Origin: DUZB01 sp963747555
Lineage (GTDB): Bacteria; Desulfobacterota; DSM-4660; Desulfatiglandales; Desulfatiglandaceae
Assembly: GCA_963747555.1 (NCBI GenBank)
Contig: CAVVFZ010000009.1
Coordinates: forward strand, 124,001-188,000
Direction: 5' to 3'
Length of the DNA: 64,000 nucleotides
Every line of letters begins with the position of its first letter. Within the stretch, counting starts at the first letter, position 1. Shown here piece by piece: positions 17,465 to 27,040 of this stretch. A program made the translations under genes and the position numbers. The notes beneath the pieces were generated by a model that was not told the origin of the DNA, did no database searches, and was given only the letters and a program-made list of their open reading frames with translations.

Positions 17465-17592
17465 GTTCTTCCCCAGTATCCAAAAAGTAACCTGTTGTTG
17501 TTCCGCTATCAGGGAGTAATCAACCGCGAAAACCATGGGGTGAAACCTTTCATAAAGGGATTGCCCATGCCTGGTCAATTTTTTCGTATGTC

Positions 17593-18195
17593 TTAAGGTT
17601 TAAGACTCTCCTTGAGGCTTTCAATCGCTTCCCTGATGACTTTTTCGGCTGTCCTGGCCATGGTTTCACGCACAGCCTTTTCAACCACCTCCCTTATTAA
17701 TGCTTCCATCCTTTCTTCGGTTATGCCTGAAAACGCTTTGCCGGGTAGAGGATTCAAAGGAGTGCCGGTTCTTCCTTCCTGTTCCAGTTTGGACATGATT
17801 TCGTCTAAATCCTCGTCAGGGAAATCGAGGGAGGTCTCTGTGTAAGCTTCTTCATGGGTTTCGAAATCAAAATCAGAGGATGAAAGAGAATCTTCCACAC
17901 TGTCGTGATCGGACATATTTTCCGAAAGGATTTCCATTTCCTTCGTCAATTCATCCAGATCGATCTCTGTTCGGTTTTCAGAGAACCCCTCCATTTTCTG
18001 CTCGGAAAGGCCGGAAGAAGAATCAGATCCGTCCGGCCGGGCTTCCTTTCTGACAATATCGGTGAGTTCTATTACTTCGCTTTCGTCTGAAAAGGCGTCG
18101 CCCGCATCCTGCCTCGAAGAAGGATTTGAGCCTGAAACGAGGATTTCGTTCTGATTCGCTTGATCATTTTCTGATGAATCATTGCCTGTAATCAT
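17593..18195 (-). CDS. Acidic protein with C-terminal amphipathic helix
   Basis: 200 residues, N-terminal 150 very rich in Asp, Glu and Ser (IDLDELTKEMEILSENMSD) and probably disordered. The C-terminal 45 (MEALIREVVEKAVRETMART, then VIREAIESLKESL) forms a long amphipathic helix. The tail resembles those of PopZ/DUF2497-type pole organisers and of some deltaproteobacterial receiver-domain proteins, but the resemblance is compositional. It stands alone with its own terminator. Confidence 0.6.
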   Translation of the reverse strand: MITGNDSSENDQANQNEILVSGSNPSSRQDAGDAFSDESEVIELTDIVRKEARPDGSDSSSGLSEQKMEGFSENRTEIDLDELTKEMEILSENMSDHDSVEDSLSSSDFDFETHEEAYTETSLDFPDEDLDEIMSKLEQEGRTGTPLNPLPGKAFSGITEERMEALIREVVEKAVRETMARTAEKVIREAIESLKESLKP

Positions 18196-18383
18196 GATGG
18201 GCCCCCGAATAATTAAGTGAAAGCAGACAAAGCAGTGAGATCAAAAAATAGCATACACATGGGGAGCTGTCAAGGTTTTTTGAGTGGCGAATGTTTACCG
18301 CATCTATTTGTAATATAAAGAGAATGTGGCTTATGTAAAGGATGGGGTGTGAATCGGGGCCTCCGGGTTGCGCGAATCATCCA

Positions 18384-19262
18384 TCATTTCAGATTGACCA
18401 CATAGATGCCGAGGCTGACGAACAACAGGGATAATCCGACACGGAGGGTTGCGGGTTCGTGCAGGAAGACTATGCCCGAGATGGTGGCAAAGACCGGTGT
18501 GAGGAAGGTGAATGCCGATATGCGGCTGACCGGATAGCTATACACCAGGTAAAACCAGAAGAGGTAGCTGATAAAGGCCACGATGATTCCCTGGAACAGT
18601 ACGGAGGAAACGATCAGGGCGTCGATATGGTGGACGGGCGTCTTCCCGAAACAGAGGCTCAGGATGAAAAGGATTGGGATGGAGAAAACCGTCTGATAAA
18701 AAAGGGTATGATGGTGGCTTACCTTTCCCACCAGTCTCCTTCTGATATAAATGGTGGTGAGGGCCCACAAAACGGCCGCAGCGATGGCGAACAGATCGCC
18801 TGTCAATTGTACGACCGACGTTATTCCCAGGTGCTTGCTCAGGAGAATGATGATTCCGGAAAAGGACAAGACCAGCCCCAGCGCTTTTACCGCAGAAATT
18901 CGGTCCCCCTTCAGAAAAAAATGGGCGCCCAGGGTGTGAAAAAAGGGTGTCGTATAAAGGAGAATGCTTGCGGAAGCAACGGTGGTGAAAAGAAGGGAAG
19001 AGAAAAGAAAGGCAAATTCCACGCCGAAAAGAATTCCCACGGCGACTCCGTCCAGGATGCTGCCCGGGAACAGGGGCATCCCTTTTACTTTCATCCAGAC
19101 GGCCAGTCCAAAGGCGGCGATCAGGGATCGCAACCCGGCACAGAATACCGGATCGATACCGGCATTGCTGAGTTTGATGGCCACCGAGTTCAGCCCCCAG
19201 AGAAAACAGAGTACTGTGAGGAGGGCCATCGCCTTTACGTCGAGGGTTTCTTTTACCGTCAT
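18384..19262 (-). CDS. EamA-family (DMT) transporter
   Basis: 292 residues with ten hydrophobic helices in two similar halves, each an EamA domain: the first begins LLTVLCFLWGLNSVAIKLS, the second LFAIAAAVLWALTTIYIRR. Ends with a Lys. Drug/metabolite exporters of this family usually move amino acids or metabolites through the inner membrane. The substrate cannot be inferred. It ends the minus-strand run after the acyl-CoA ligase, 17 nt away, so it may be cotranscribed. Confidence 0.85.
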   Translation of the reverse strand: MTVKETLDVKAMALLTVLCFLWGLNSVAIKLSNAGIDPVFCAGLRSLIAAFGLAVWMKVKGMPLFPGSILDGVAVGILFGVEFAFLFSSLLFTTVASASILLYTTPFFHTLGAHFFLKGDRISAVKALGLVLSFSGIIILLSKHLGITSVVQLTGDLFAIAAAVLWALTTIYIRRRLVGKVSHHHTLFYQTVFSIPILFILSLCFGKTPVHHIDALIVSSVLFQGIIVAFISYLFWFYLVYSYPVSRISAFTFLTPVFATISGIVFLHEPATLRVGLSLLFVSLGIYVVNLK

Positions 19263-19279
19263 GTTTCGCCTGGCTCAGC

Positions 19280-20917
19280 CTATTTCTCGGCTCTTCGCTC
19301 TTCCTCGCTCCGGATTTCTCTTCTGAGGAGTTTACCGACCTTGGATTTGGGGAGCATATCGCGGAACTCGATATACTGGGGGACCTTATAGCCGGCAAGG
19401 CGGCTCCTGCACCACTTGATGAGGTCGTAGCCGGTGATTCCCTTGACATCTTCTTTTAAGACCACGAAGGCCTTGATCCGCTCTCCCACCTTGGGGTCCG
19501 GGATTCCCACGGCGCAGGCGCCCACCACGGCGGGATGTTCCTGGAGGGCCGATTCGATTTCGGAAGACGAAACCCGGTAGCCTTTATGCTTGATGGTATC
19601 CACGGTGCGATCCACGAAATAGAAATTCCCTTTTTCGTCCTCGGATACGATGTCGGCGGTGCGATACCACAGGAGCCCCTCCATCTCAATGAAGGAAGCA
19701 GCCGTCTCTTCCGGCTTGTTCCAGTATTGGGTCACCATTTTTTCCGAGTGGACGAGAAGCTCTCCCGGCTGGCCTTGTGGAACCGGCTCAAGGGTCTCGT
19801 GGTCCACCAGTTTCACCTTTTTGCTGGCAAGGACTTTTCCGATGCTTGTGGGGGGATTTTCCTCGTCCGTGGGACACATGGTCACCCCGCCGCACGTCTC
19901 GGTGGCGCCGTACCCCTGGTAGATGGGATTCTTGAACTTCTTGCGCCAGCGCTGGTTGACCTCCACGGGAAGGGTGTCGCCTCCGTTAAAACAGTAGGAG
20001 AGAGAACCGAGATCGTAAAAGTCGAGGCGGTCGTGTTCCAGGATCATCCGGTACAGGGTCGGTACCCCGATGAGGGTCCTGGCCTTGAAACGCTGGGTGG
20101 AATCGAATATGGCATCCAGATTCACCTTGGGCATCAGGACAATGGCTCCCCCCACAAGCAGGGTGCTCAGGGCCGTGGTCTGGCCCAGGATATGAAAAAG
20201 GGGCGCGGAACCGATGACCACGTTCTCCGACGGCGAAAAGAGGTGCCGGGGGATCAGGATCTGCTCCATGGCGGATTCCAGATAGAGGCCGTGGGAAATG
20301 GGGACTCCCTTGGGGTCCTTGGTGGTTCCCCCGGTATAGATCAACTCCATGGTGTCGCTTCCCCCTCGGGTTACCGGAGGAAGGGGATCTCCTTTGCTCC
20401 TGGCCATCTGCTCGAAGGAGAGCGTGCTTGCCTCTCTCGCTGTTTTCCCTTTGGGGACCCGGTCGAAGGCCCATCCGAACAGCTTTTTCCACCAGGGGAG
20501 GAGGTCGGTCAGTTTGGCGACCACCACCTTCTCTATCTTCGTATCGGCAACGGCCCGTTTGACGTATCCGTAGTTGGTGTCCGAACAGACAATGGTTTTG
20601 GCGCCGCTGTCGTTGCCGATGTAACGAAGGTCGTGGACGGTGTATATGGGCGTGATGGGAACCGCTATGGCGCCCGCTCTCTGGATGCCCAGCCAGGCAA
20701 TGACCCAGTGGACGCTGTTGGGGATGTACACCATGACCTTTTCCCCTTCTTTTACGCCATGGCTTTTCAAAGACGAAGCGAAGTTTTCTATGTACCGGAG
20801 GATCTCTTTATAGCTGAAGCAGGTCCCGAGATAGATGATGGCGGTCTTGTTCCGGAACTTTTCCGCGGACAAGGCAAAGGCTTCAAAGATATTTTCGGGT
20901 CGGATTTTGTTTTCCAT
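19280..20917 (-). CDS. AMP-binding acyl-CoA ligase next to Liv transporter
   Basis: About 545 residues of the ANL superfamily. P-loop-like A3 motif LIYTGGTTKDPKGVPISH (about 185-200), A5 QGYGATETCGG, A7 YRTADIVSEDEKGNFYFVDR, and the C-terminal catalytic Lys region MLPKSKVGKLLRREI. The start MENKIRPENIF (20917) was chosen because the upstream extension to 20983 has no similarity. It forms CoA thioesters from an acid and ATP; long-chain and aromatic acids are both possible. The link with livKHMGF suggests it activates the imported acid. Confidence 0.85.
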   Translation of the reverse strand: MENKIRPENIFEAFALSAEKFRNKTAIIYLGTCFSYKEILRYIENFASSLKSHGVKEGEKVMVYIPNSVHWVIAWLGIQRAGAIAVPITPIYTVHDLRYIGNDSGAKTIVCSDTNYGYVKRAVADTKIEKVVVAKLTDLLPWWKKLFGWAFDRVPKGKTAREASTLSFEQMARSKGDPLPPVTRGGSDTMELIYTGGTTKDPKGVPISHGLYLESAMEQILIPRHLFSPSENVVIGSAPLFHILGQTTALSTLLVGGAIVLMPKVNLDAIFDSTQRFKARTLIGVPTLYRMILEHDRLDFYDLGSLSYCFNGGDTLPVEVNQRWRKKFKNPIYQGYGATETCGGVTMCPTDEENPPTSIGKVLASKKVKLVDHETLEPVPQGQPGELLVHSEKMVTQYWNKPEETAASFIEMEGLLWYRTADIVSEDEKGNFYFVDRTVDTIKHKGYRVSSSEIESALQEHPAVVGACAVGIPDPKVGERIKAFVVLKEDVKGITGYDLIKWCRSRLAGYKVPQYIEFRDMLPKSKVGKLLRREIRSEEERRAEK

Positions 20918-20996
20918 ATTTTTCCGGTTTAGACTACGCTGAATAACTGACAAAGGAGAAGGCCCTCTCTTATTCGTGGTCAAAAAAAAGCAAGGC

Positions 20997-21749
20997 TTAA
21001 ATCCCGAAGTAGGCCGATTTGATTTCCGGGTTGTCCATCAGCTCCCGGCCTGTCCCCTGCAAAGTGAGCATGCCGTTTTCAATGACATAGCCGAAATCAA
21101 TCATGGGCAGAACGGGTCTTGCGAACTGTTCGCTGATGACCACGGTAATGTTGGAATCCTTCCCCAGGAGTTTGATGGCGTCCACCAGCAGGGTCTGCAT
21201 CATGGGGCTGAGTCCCAGGAGCGGTTCATCCAGCAACAGGAGTTCCGGACGGGCCACCAGGGCCATGCCCACGGCCAGCATCTGCTGTTCTCCCCCGCTC
21301 ATGAAACCGGCCTTTCTGCGTTTCAGGTGGGTCAGTGCCGGGAACAGTTTGAAGGCCACCTGAATCATCTCCCGGGTGCTTTCCCTGTTTTGGAGATATC
21401 CCGCGATTTTGAGGTTCTCCATCACGTTGCTTTCAGGAAAAATCGGATGCCTCTCCCTGCAGAGCACGATCCCCTTCTTCACCCTGGTGCTGGGCCGGGT
21501 CTGGGTGATCTCTTTCCCTTTGTAGAAAATCTCTCCGTATACGGTGATCCGTTCTCCGCCCTTTCTTTTTTCCTTGGTCCGCATATCGATGATCAGGCCT
21601 GAAAGGGCATTCATCAGGGTGGTCTTCCCGGCGCTGTTGGAGCCTATGATCCCCACCACCTGTTTTTCCTGGACCTCCATGCTGAAGTCGTTGAGGGCCA
21701 CGGCATTTTCAAAAAAGATCATCAGGTTTTTGACTTCAAGCATGGACAT
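20997..21749 (-). CDS. livF: Branched-chain amino acid type ABC ATPase LivF
   Basis: 250 residues. Walker A GSNSAGKTTLMNALSG, signature MSGGEQQMLAVG, Walker B LLLLDEPLLGLSP, H-loop VVISEQF (the usual His is not evident). It is longer than usual after the Walker A region (DMRTKEKRKGGER). Being downstream of LivG with a 4-nt gap it belongs to the liv operon. Family members carry branched-chain amino acids, urea, amides or aromatic acids. Confidence 0.88.
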   Translation of the reverse strand: MSMLEVKNLMIFFENAVALNDFSMEVQEKQVVGIIGSNSAGKTTLMNALSGLIIDMRTKEKRKGGERITVYGEIFYKGKEITQTRPSTRVKKGIVLCRERHPIFPESNVMENLKIAGYLQNRESTREMIQVAFKLFPALTHLKRRKAGFMSGGEQQMLAVGMALVARPELLLLDEPLLGLSPMMQTLLVDAIKLLGKDSNITVVISEQFARPVLPMIDFGYVIENGMLTLQGTGRELMDNPEIKSAYFGI

Positions 21750-21753
21750 TCCC

Positions 21754-22506
21754 CTATCCCTCGGTCCCCAGATAGGCCTCTTTTACGGAAGGATCTTCCA
21801 TCACTTGCGCGGCCTGTCCTTCCGCGATCTTCCGGCCGTAGTTCAGGACCATGATCCTGTCCGCGATCCGGAAGAGTTCTTTCAGCCGGTGTTCGATCAT
21901 GATAATGGTCTTTCCCTGGCTGCGCAGTTTCTCTATGATGGGGACGATGCCCGCCACCTCGGCCAGGCTGAGGCCCGAAAAAAGCTCATCCAGGATAATC
22001 AGGTCCGGTCTCAGGGCGATGCTCTTGGCAAGCTCCAGCCTTTTCAGATATCCCTGGGGCAGGGCGCTGGCCGCCTTGTAGGATACATGGGCATCGCGTT
22101 CGAACCCCACTTCTTCCAGCAGGTCCAGCGCCACGGCATCCCTTGCGCCGTATTTGCCCCCGGCCAGCCTTTTCACCCTGGGGGAATAGAGGGGAACAAT
22201 CAGATTCTTGAAGGCCGGGAGTTGATAAAAGGGTTTGACCATCTGAAACGTCCTGGAGATCCCGAGATCCACGATCTTATAGGGAGGTTTCCCGGTGATG
22301 TCGGTTCCCTTGTAGGTGATCTTTCCCGATACGGGCTTTACAAATCCGGTGATGAGGTTGACAAGGGTCGTCTTTCCCGATCCGTTGGGTCCGATGACTC
22401 CGAGGAGTTCTCCCTCCTTGAGGTCGAAGCTGATGTCGGAGACCGCCATGACGCCTCCGAAGGACTTGGTGAGGTCGGTTACCTTGAGCAGGAGGATTTC
22501 GGTCAT
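21754..22506 (-). CDS. livG: Branched-chain amino acid type ABC ATPase LivG
   Basis: About 250 residues starting MTEILLLKVTDLTKSFGG. Walker A GPNGSGKTTLVNLITG, signature replaced by ALPQGYLKRLELAKS (the LivG form), Walker B DLIILDELFSGLS with Leu in place of the usual Pro, and H-loop IMIEHRLKELF. The start overlaps the livM stop by 4 nt; an upstream start at 22521 is possible but less likely. With LivF it forms the ATPase pair. Confidence 0.88.
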   Translation of the reverse strand: MTEILLLKVTDLTKSFGGVMAVSDISFDLKEGELLGVIGPNGSGKTTLVNLITGFVKPVSGKITYKGTDITGKPPYKIVDLGISRTFQMVKPFYQLPAFKNLIVPLYSPRVKRLAGGKYGARDAVALDLLEEVGFERDAHVSYKAASALPQGYLKRLELAKSIALRPDLIILDELFSGLSLAEVAGIVPIIEKLRSQGKTIIMIEHRLKELFRIADRIMVLNYGRKIAEGQAAQVMEDPSVKEAYLGTEG

Positions 22507-23504
22507 TCCACTTCCACCCATCTTTCCAACTGGTGATACTTTCGCTGTATGTAAGAAAAGATGCCCTCGGGAAGGCCCACCACGAAAATCACCAGGAAGA
22601 GACCGTAAAAGACGATCCTGAGCGCACCCAGGGCGCGAAGCATTTCGGACAGGGGTACGAGGATGAATGCGCCCAACATGGGGCCTGCAAAGGTCCCTGC
22701 ACCCCCCACAACGGCCGCGGCAACGGGCATGATGGAGTAATCGAGGGCAAAACCCGGCATGCCTGCAAACATGTCCAGGTGGGTCACAAAGGCGCCCGCG
22801 AAACAGCCCACGGATGCTCCCAGAAAAAGGACCTGGGCCTTGTACCAGTAAATATTGAGCCCCGCGTTCATCACGGACCGGTCGTTGTCGTTGATGGCCT
22901 TAATGACCAGGCCGTAATCGGAGGCCATGATCCTTCGAAAGCCGAACAGGGCGCACAAAAGGGCAACCTCTATGATATACAGAGCGGTCATCTGATTGGG
23001 AAACGGGGTAAGACCCGTGAGTCCCTCTGTTCCGCCGAATATCCTGGTGGCCTCCACGAGGCGTGCGAACATGAGGGGCAAAACCAGGGTCACCATGGCG
23101 AAATAGACCCCGCGCAACCGGATGACGGGCAGGAGGATGAGCATGCAAAGGGCCCCCCCTGCCAGGGTGGCGATGGGGATGGTCAAAAAGGGACTCAGCC
23201 CCCAGTAATGATTCAGGATCCCCGCCAGATAGGAGCCGATGCCGAAAAAGAGGGACTGGCCCAGGGAGAGAAGGCCCGCCCCCATGAGCATGTCCCAACT
23301 GATGGCAAGAAGAGCATAAACGGCGGTGGAGATGAAGACTTCCTTCCAGTAGGCGCTCAAAAGGGGAGTGAAACAGAGCAGCCCCACAACCGGAATGGCC
23401 CCCGGCGCCAGCAGATAGAGCATTTCCCTGTAGGAAGAGAGCGCGAAAATATCCGCCGAACGCGCCTTGATCCCCCTGTCGATTCTTTCTTTACGCTTTT
23501 TCAA
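22503..23504 (-). CDS. livM: Branched-chain amino acid type permease LivM
   Basis: 333 residues, around ten hydrophobic helices. SWDMLMGAGLLSLGQSLFFG is the typical LivM 'G.LS.GQ..F.G.G' signature. GGAGTFAGPMLGAFILVPL near the end is a second conserved LivM motif. Upstream toward livH there is a 370-bp gap filled by fold-back element copy C, unusual in a liv operon. Confidence 0.9.
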   Translation of the reverse strand: MKKRKERIDRGIKARSADIFALSSYREMLYLLAPGAIPVVGLLCFTPLLSAYWKEVFISTAVYALLAISWDMLMGAGLLSLGQSLFFGIGSYLAGILNHYWGLSPFLTIPIATLAGGALCMLILLPVIRLRGVYFAMVTLVLPLMFARLVEATRIFGGTEGLTGLTPFPNQMTALYIIEVALLCALFGFRRIMASDYGLVIKAINDNDRSVMNAGLNIYWYKAQVLFLGASVGCFAGAFVTHLDMFAGMPGFALDYSIMPVAAAVVGGAGTFAGPMLGAFILVPLSEMLRALGALRIVFYGLFLVIFVVGLPEGIFSYIQRKYHQLERWVEVE

Positions 23505-23574
23505 CTTGTGATTCTTCCTGAAATGTTAAGATTGCTCGAAGGCTGACAGCCAGTGGCTTCTTTTATGCTATATT

Positions 23575-23836
23575 GCATCCTGTTTTCCGGATTTGAACTG
23601 TCGGTTCAGTTGAACCATTCCGTCATGAGGTCTTTTTTCTTGCCGCATCTGATTCCTGCAGGAGCCCACGGTCCTTCCCTGCAGGGTACAATTCAATGTG
23701 AGTGTTTTACAAAATTCCTGTTCAATGTACCCTGCGACGAAGGACCTCCACCAGGTGTTGGGAAGTCTTATCCAAGATGCGGCAAGAAAAAAGACCTCAT
23801 GACTCCATTCCTGCCGGTGATCTTGAATAAAGATGC
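23575..23836. mobile_element. Fold-back element, copy C (inside the liv locus)
   Basis: A 262-bp copy that differs in the inner hairpin: CCTTCCCTGCAGGGTACA (23673-23690) with TGTACCCTGCGACGAAGG (23726-23743), while the outer arm (TTTTTTCTTGCCGCATCTG / GATGCGGCAAGAAAAAAG) keeps pairing with TTGCC in place of CTGCC. Changes on both sides keep the stem. It splits livM from livH, so livHK and livMGF may be transcribed differently or read through. Confidence 0.8.
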
Positions 23837-23876
23837 GTCAGGCTGTGTTTTCTCAACGGCTAACAGCTCTTTTCCC

Positions 23877-24749
23877 CTAAATTCTCTCCTCAAGTTCCTT
23901 CTGATGGCTGAACAGACCCGACGGTTTGATGACCAGGACCACGGCGATGGCGATGAGGCTTACCAGCATCATCCAGCTGGGTTCCAGGTAATTGGCCGTA
24001 ATGGTCTGGGAATAGCCGATCAGGACGCTTGCAACCAGGATGCCCACGGTGCTCCCGAGACCCCCCACGATACAGACGGCCAGGGCATTGATCAATACTT
24101 CGTATCCCCCTTCCACGGCGATGGTCCCCAGGGGGAGAATCACAATGGAGGCAATGGCCGCAAGCGCGCAGCCCAAGCCCATGCTGAAGGCCCCCACCAC
24201 ATCCGAATTGATCCCGAAGGTAAGCGCCGTTCGTTCATCCTGGGCTATGGCCCTGCAGGCCATCCCGATTTTCGTGTGGTGGGTGAACAGGTACAAAAAC
24301 AGCGTCAGACAGATGGCAATGAGTCCGATGATCAGTCTCTGGTAATCCACATAGACGTCCCCGATGGCAAAGCTTCCATCAACAAAGATCGGCAATGTGT
24401 ATTTGAAACCGACGAAATTAAAGTAGCGGAACAGCTCCATAATGGCCAGGCCCAGACCGAAAGTCGCCATGACCTCGCTAAGCGGCATGCCCTTGATGCG
24501 AATGATGATGATGTAATAGATGAGAATCCCGACGATGCCGGCGGCAAAAATCGAAATGATTACCGAGAGAAGATAAGGGAGTCCCGCCGCGTTCAGCATG
24601 ATCCATGCGGTAAATCCGGAGAAGATATAGATGGCCCCGTAGGCGAAATTCGCCACCCCGCTGATGCCGAAGGTGAGGTTGAACCCCATGGCCAGCAGGG
24701 CCAGGATGGCGCTGTTTATGAAACCGAATATGAGGGTGCCGAGTAGCAT
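23877..24749 (-). CDS. livH: Branched-chain amino acid type permease LivH
   Basis: 290 residues, eight hydrophobic helices. The start LIFGFINSAILALLAMGFNL and FGISGVANFAYGAIYIFSG contain the LivH signature (G...FAHG/YG). GGLGSTVGILVASVLIG is the conserved later loop. It forms the inner-membrane channel with LivM. A GTAGTAGATC leader gives only a weak ribosome site. Confidence 0.9.
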   Translation of the reverse strand: MLLGTLIFGFINSAILALLAMGFNLTFGISGVANFAYGAIYIFSGFTAWIMLNAAGLPYLLSVIISIFAAGIVGILIYYIIIIRIKGMPLSEVMATFGLGLAIMELFRYFNFVGFKYTLPIFVDGSFAIGDVYVDYQRLIIGLIAICLTLFLYLFTHHTKIGMACRAIAQDERTALTFGINSDVVGAFSMGLGCALAAIASIVILPLGTIAVEGGYEVLINALAVCIVGGLGSTVGILVASVLIGYSQTITANYLEPSWMMLVSLIAIAVVLVIKPSGLFSHQKELEERI

Positions 24750-24787
24750 GGTAGTAGATCACTATGATGATTAAAGGGTTAAGAAAA

Positions 24788-24995
24788 GGTTTCAGGTTTC
24801 GGGTTTCAGGTGTCAGGATTTCACATGTAGACAATATCGGACCTGCGATTCAGCCGAATCCATTCCTCGAAGACGTAATTTATGGACAAGAATAACGAAT
24901 GTCGAAGTAAGATGTTCCATCATTAATGTCATTCCCTGCTGGTTCCTGGTTTCCCTGAAACCTGAACACGTGAAACCTTTGAACTGACACCTGAA
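24788..24995. repeat. Inverted repeat region between livH and livK
   Basis: TTCAGGTGTCAG (24805-24816) and CTGACACCTGAA (24984-24995) are a perfect 12-bp inverted pair. Degenerate GGTTTCAGG copies lie around 24788-24810 and CCTGAAACCTGAAC near 24953-24966. The region has no ORF. It may be an attenuator-like hairpin between livK and livH or a degenerate repeat. Confidence 0.55.
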
Positions 24996-25003
24996 CACTT
25001 CCT

Positions 25004-26282
25004 TTACTTCAGCGACTTCAGCCCTTCCGGCAGCTGGATCTTGCCTTCCGCTACCGAAGGAGGATAAACGATAACGCGTTTCCCCGGTTCCCGCCACTGG
25101 ATCATGACACCCAGTGCCTCCACAACGGGATCGTCGCCGTAGATCACCTGGTGGTCCTTCCCGAACTTGATGTGGCCCATGGCGCCTTCGCGATCCGTCT
25201 TTTCCAGCTCCGCCACCACCTTGTCGCCGTTGATGCTTCCCGCCCTTTCAATGGCGTCCTTGAGGATGTAGATCATTTCGTAGGCAGGGGCGGGAGAATG
25301 TCCGGCCTCGATCGGCTTTCCATACTTTTTCAGATATTTATCGTAGAACTCCACCGACTTGGGGATCTTGGGCACGGGCACATTCCCCGCCTCGAAGATG
25401 CAGTTGATGGCCCCTGCAATCTTCCCGTCAAAGGCATCCCAGGCGCCGGGACCTGCCAGCGGTGAGATGAAACCGGCAACGAGGGCCGGAATATGCATGG
25501 TGTTCCATTGTCTTACCAGGATGCCGCTCTGGGGCATGTCAAAGATGGGCAGGATCACCTGGGCGCCGCCCGCCTTGGCTTTCATGAGGCCGGAGGAAAA
25601 ATCGGAGGACCCGGTGGGGTACTGCTGCCGGCCCGACCACTTTCCAGCCCATTTTATCGAAGACCATCTTGATCATGAGATCGCCGGTCTTCCGGGCCCA
25701 TGCCACGTCCTGATTCATGATATAGACCTTGTTGAACCCGAATTCCTTGTTCAAATAGGCCATGGTGCCGCCCAGATACTTGATGAGATAGACCGCGTTC
25801 AAACAGGCACGGAAGGTGTATTTGTATTTGTCGTAGTCGTCCAGCACCTTCTTCTGCATGCCCGGAGACATGGCCGTTCCCAGAATCATGGGGATCTGGT
25901 ACTGACCCACCACGTCCATGCAGGCGATGGCGCATTCCGATCGGAAGGAACCGAAGATGATGAAATTGGCCTTGTCTTCCAGGATCAGCTTCTTATGCGC
26001 CCGGATGACGTCGCTCACCGGAACACCCGGTTCGGCCCCTCGGGCATCGATGGCGATGACCTTGAACGGCCGCATTTCATCCCCCACCTTCACGCCCCCC
26101 GCGGCATTGATTTCATCCACGGCCATGTTCACGCACGCAAGACCTTCCTTCCCCTCAAGAAAACCAAGAGACGTGGGAACGCCCAGAATAATCGGTTCCA
26201 CAGCGTACGAAGGATGGACCGATCCGGTGAGAAAAAGCAAAAAGGTCAATAGAACAGACAAACAACAGGCAATTCGTTTCAT
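25004..26282 (-). CDS. livK: Liv-type periplasmic binding protein, frameshifted
   Basis: Starts MKRIACCLSVLLTFLLFL with a signal peptide cleaved near SYA|VEP. It is a type 1 periplasmic binding fold of ABC branched-chain type: ILGVPTSLGFLEGKEGL, DEINAAGGVKVGDEM, and after the break SGILVRQWNTMHIPALVAGF. The two frames join near 25620 in a CCCC run by one extra base, and the sum (~425 residues) is normal. It binds the substrate and delivers it to LivHM. The ligand is unknown; neighbouring acyl-CoA ligase suggests an organic acid. Confidence 0.85.
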
Positions 26283-26371
26283 GGGTTCCCTCCTCACAAC
26301 TTTGTTGGTTGATGGTTGTACCTATCCAATCGAGGACTTTGCGTCCCAGTTTACCTGTATGGTTGTCCTAC

Positions 26372-26866
26372 TTAGAGGTCATAGAAGGTTTCGTCGATTA
26401 CCGGCGGATTTATTTTGGTTTTCTTGCCGGATTTGGCCTGAAAGGAGAATGGATCTTCCCCTTCCAGAAGATCACCCATCTCTGCTTCTATGGCCTCAGG
26501 GTCCTCCCCGGCTTCCATCCTATGCAAGGCCTCTTCCATGCCCGGTCCCAAATTCAAACCCGTCATGTCGGTCAATTTTCGCATGAGGTTGGCCGCCTGT
26601 CGCGGATCTTCTTCATCCATGTGCTCGGCTTCGCTGGCAAGGAGGTTCATGGCCTTTTCCATCTTGCTTTCATCAAAGTCGGGAATAGGCATGTCGTCCC
26701 CTTCCTCCTGGTTTGCATTTTTCAGGCGGGAAAAAATCGACATTTTTCGATCAAGCCGAGGATTGGGGCACTTGGGGCAGGCAGGCCGCTTTTCGGTGTT
26801 GATGGTTTTCGAGAAAAAATTAAATATCGTATTGCAGTCAGAGCAATAAAATTCATATATCGGCAT
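26372..26866 (-). CDS. FmdB-type zinc-ribbon protein
   Basis: About 164 residues beginning MPIYEFYCSDCNTIFNFFS, the FmdB/CxxC_CxxC_SSSS N-terminus, with a second CPKCP knuckle. The C-terminal 110 residues are acidic and helical (AEHMDEEDPRQAANLMRKL, EALHRMEAGEDPEAIEAEMG). The start at 26866 is used because the upstream extension is not conserved. FmdB proteins are putative regulators; the function here is unknown. Confidence 0.8.
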   Translation of the reverse strand: MPIYEFYCSDCNTIFNFFSKTINTEKRPACPKCPNPRLDRKMSIFSRLKNANQEEGDDMPIPDFDESKMEKAMNLLASEAEHMDEEDPRQAANLMRKLTDMTGLNLGPGMEEALHRMEAGEDPEAIEAEMGDLLEGEDPFSFQAKSGKKTKINPPVIDETFYDL

Positions 26867-27040
26867 GTAATTTCCCTCCCGGAACGCGATGTCAATATGA
26901 GGATTGATTTTTATACAACAAGCGATTCCTCTCGTCAAATGGGTTTTTTCAGCGATTGTCATTATGGCTTGTCTTTTTCAACCAGATCGGTATACTCATT
27001 CTTATTTTATTTCGGCGGAATGGGAGGAACAGAGCCAAGG

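Noticed and set aside
19535..20932. Long plus-strand ORF of 465 codons opposite the acyl-CoA ligase
   Set aside because: Antisense shadow of a clear ANL enzyme; no family pattern or ribosome site.
22533..24746. Plus-strand ORFs of 337-397 codons opposite livM and livH
   Set aside because: Composition rich in Gly/His/Gln from the reverse of membrane helices; one even runs through fold-back copy C.
24788..24995. Inverted repeat before livH as a known amino-acid riboswitch
   Set aside because: Only a 12-bp outer stem with degenerate repeats; no terminator or conserved aptamer was seen.
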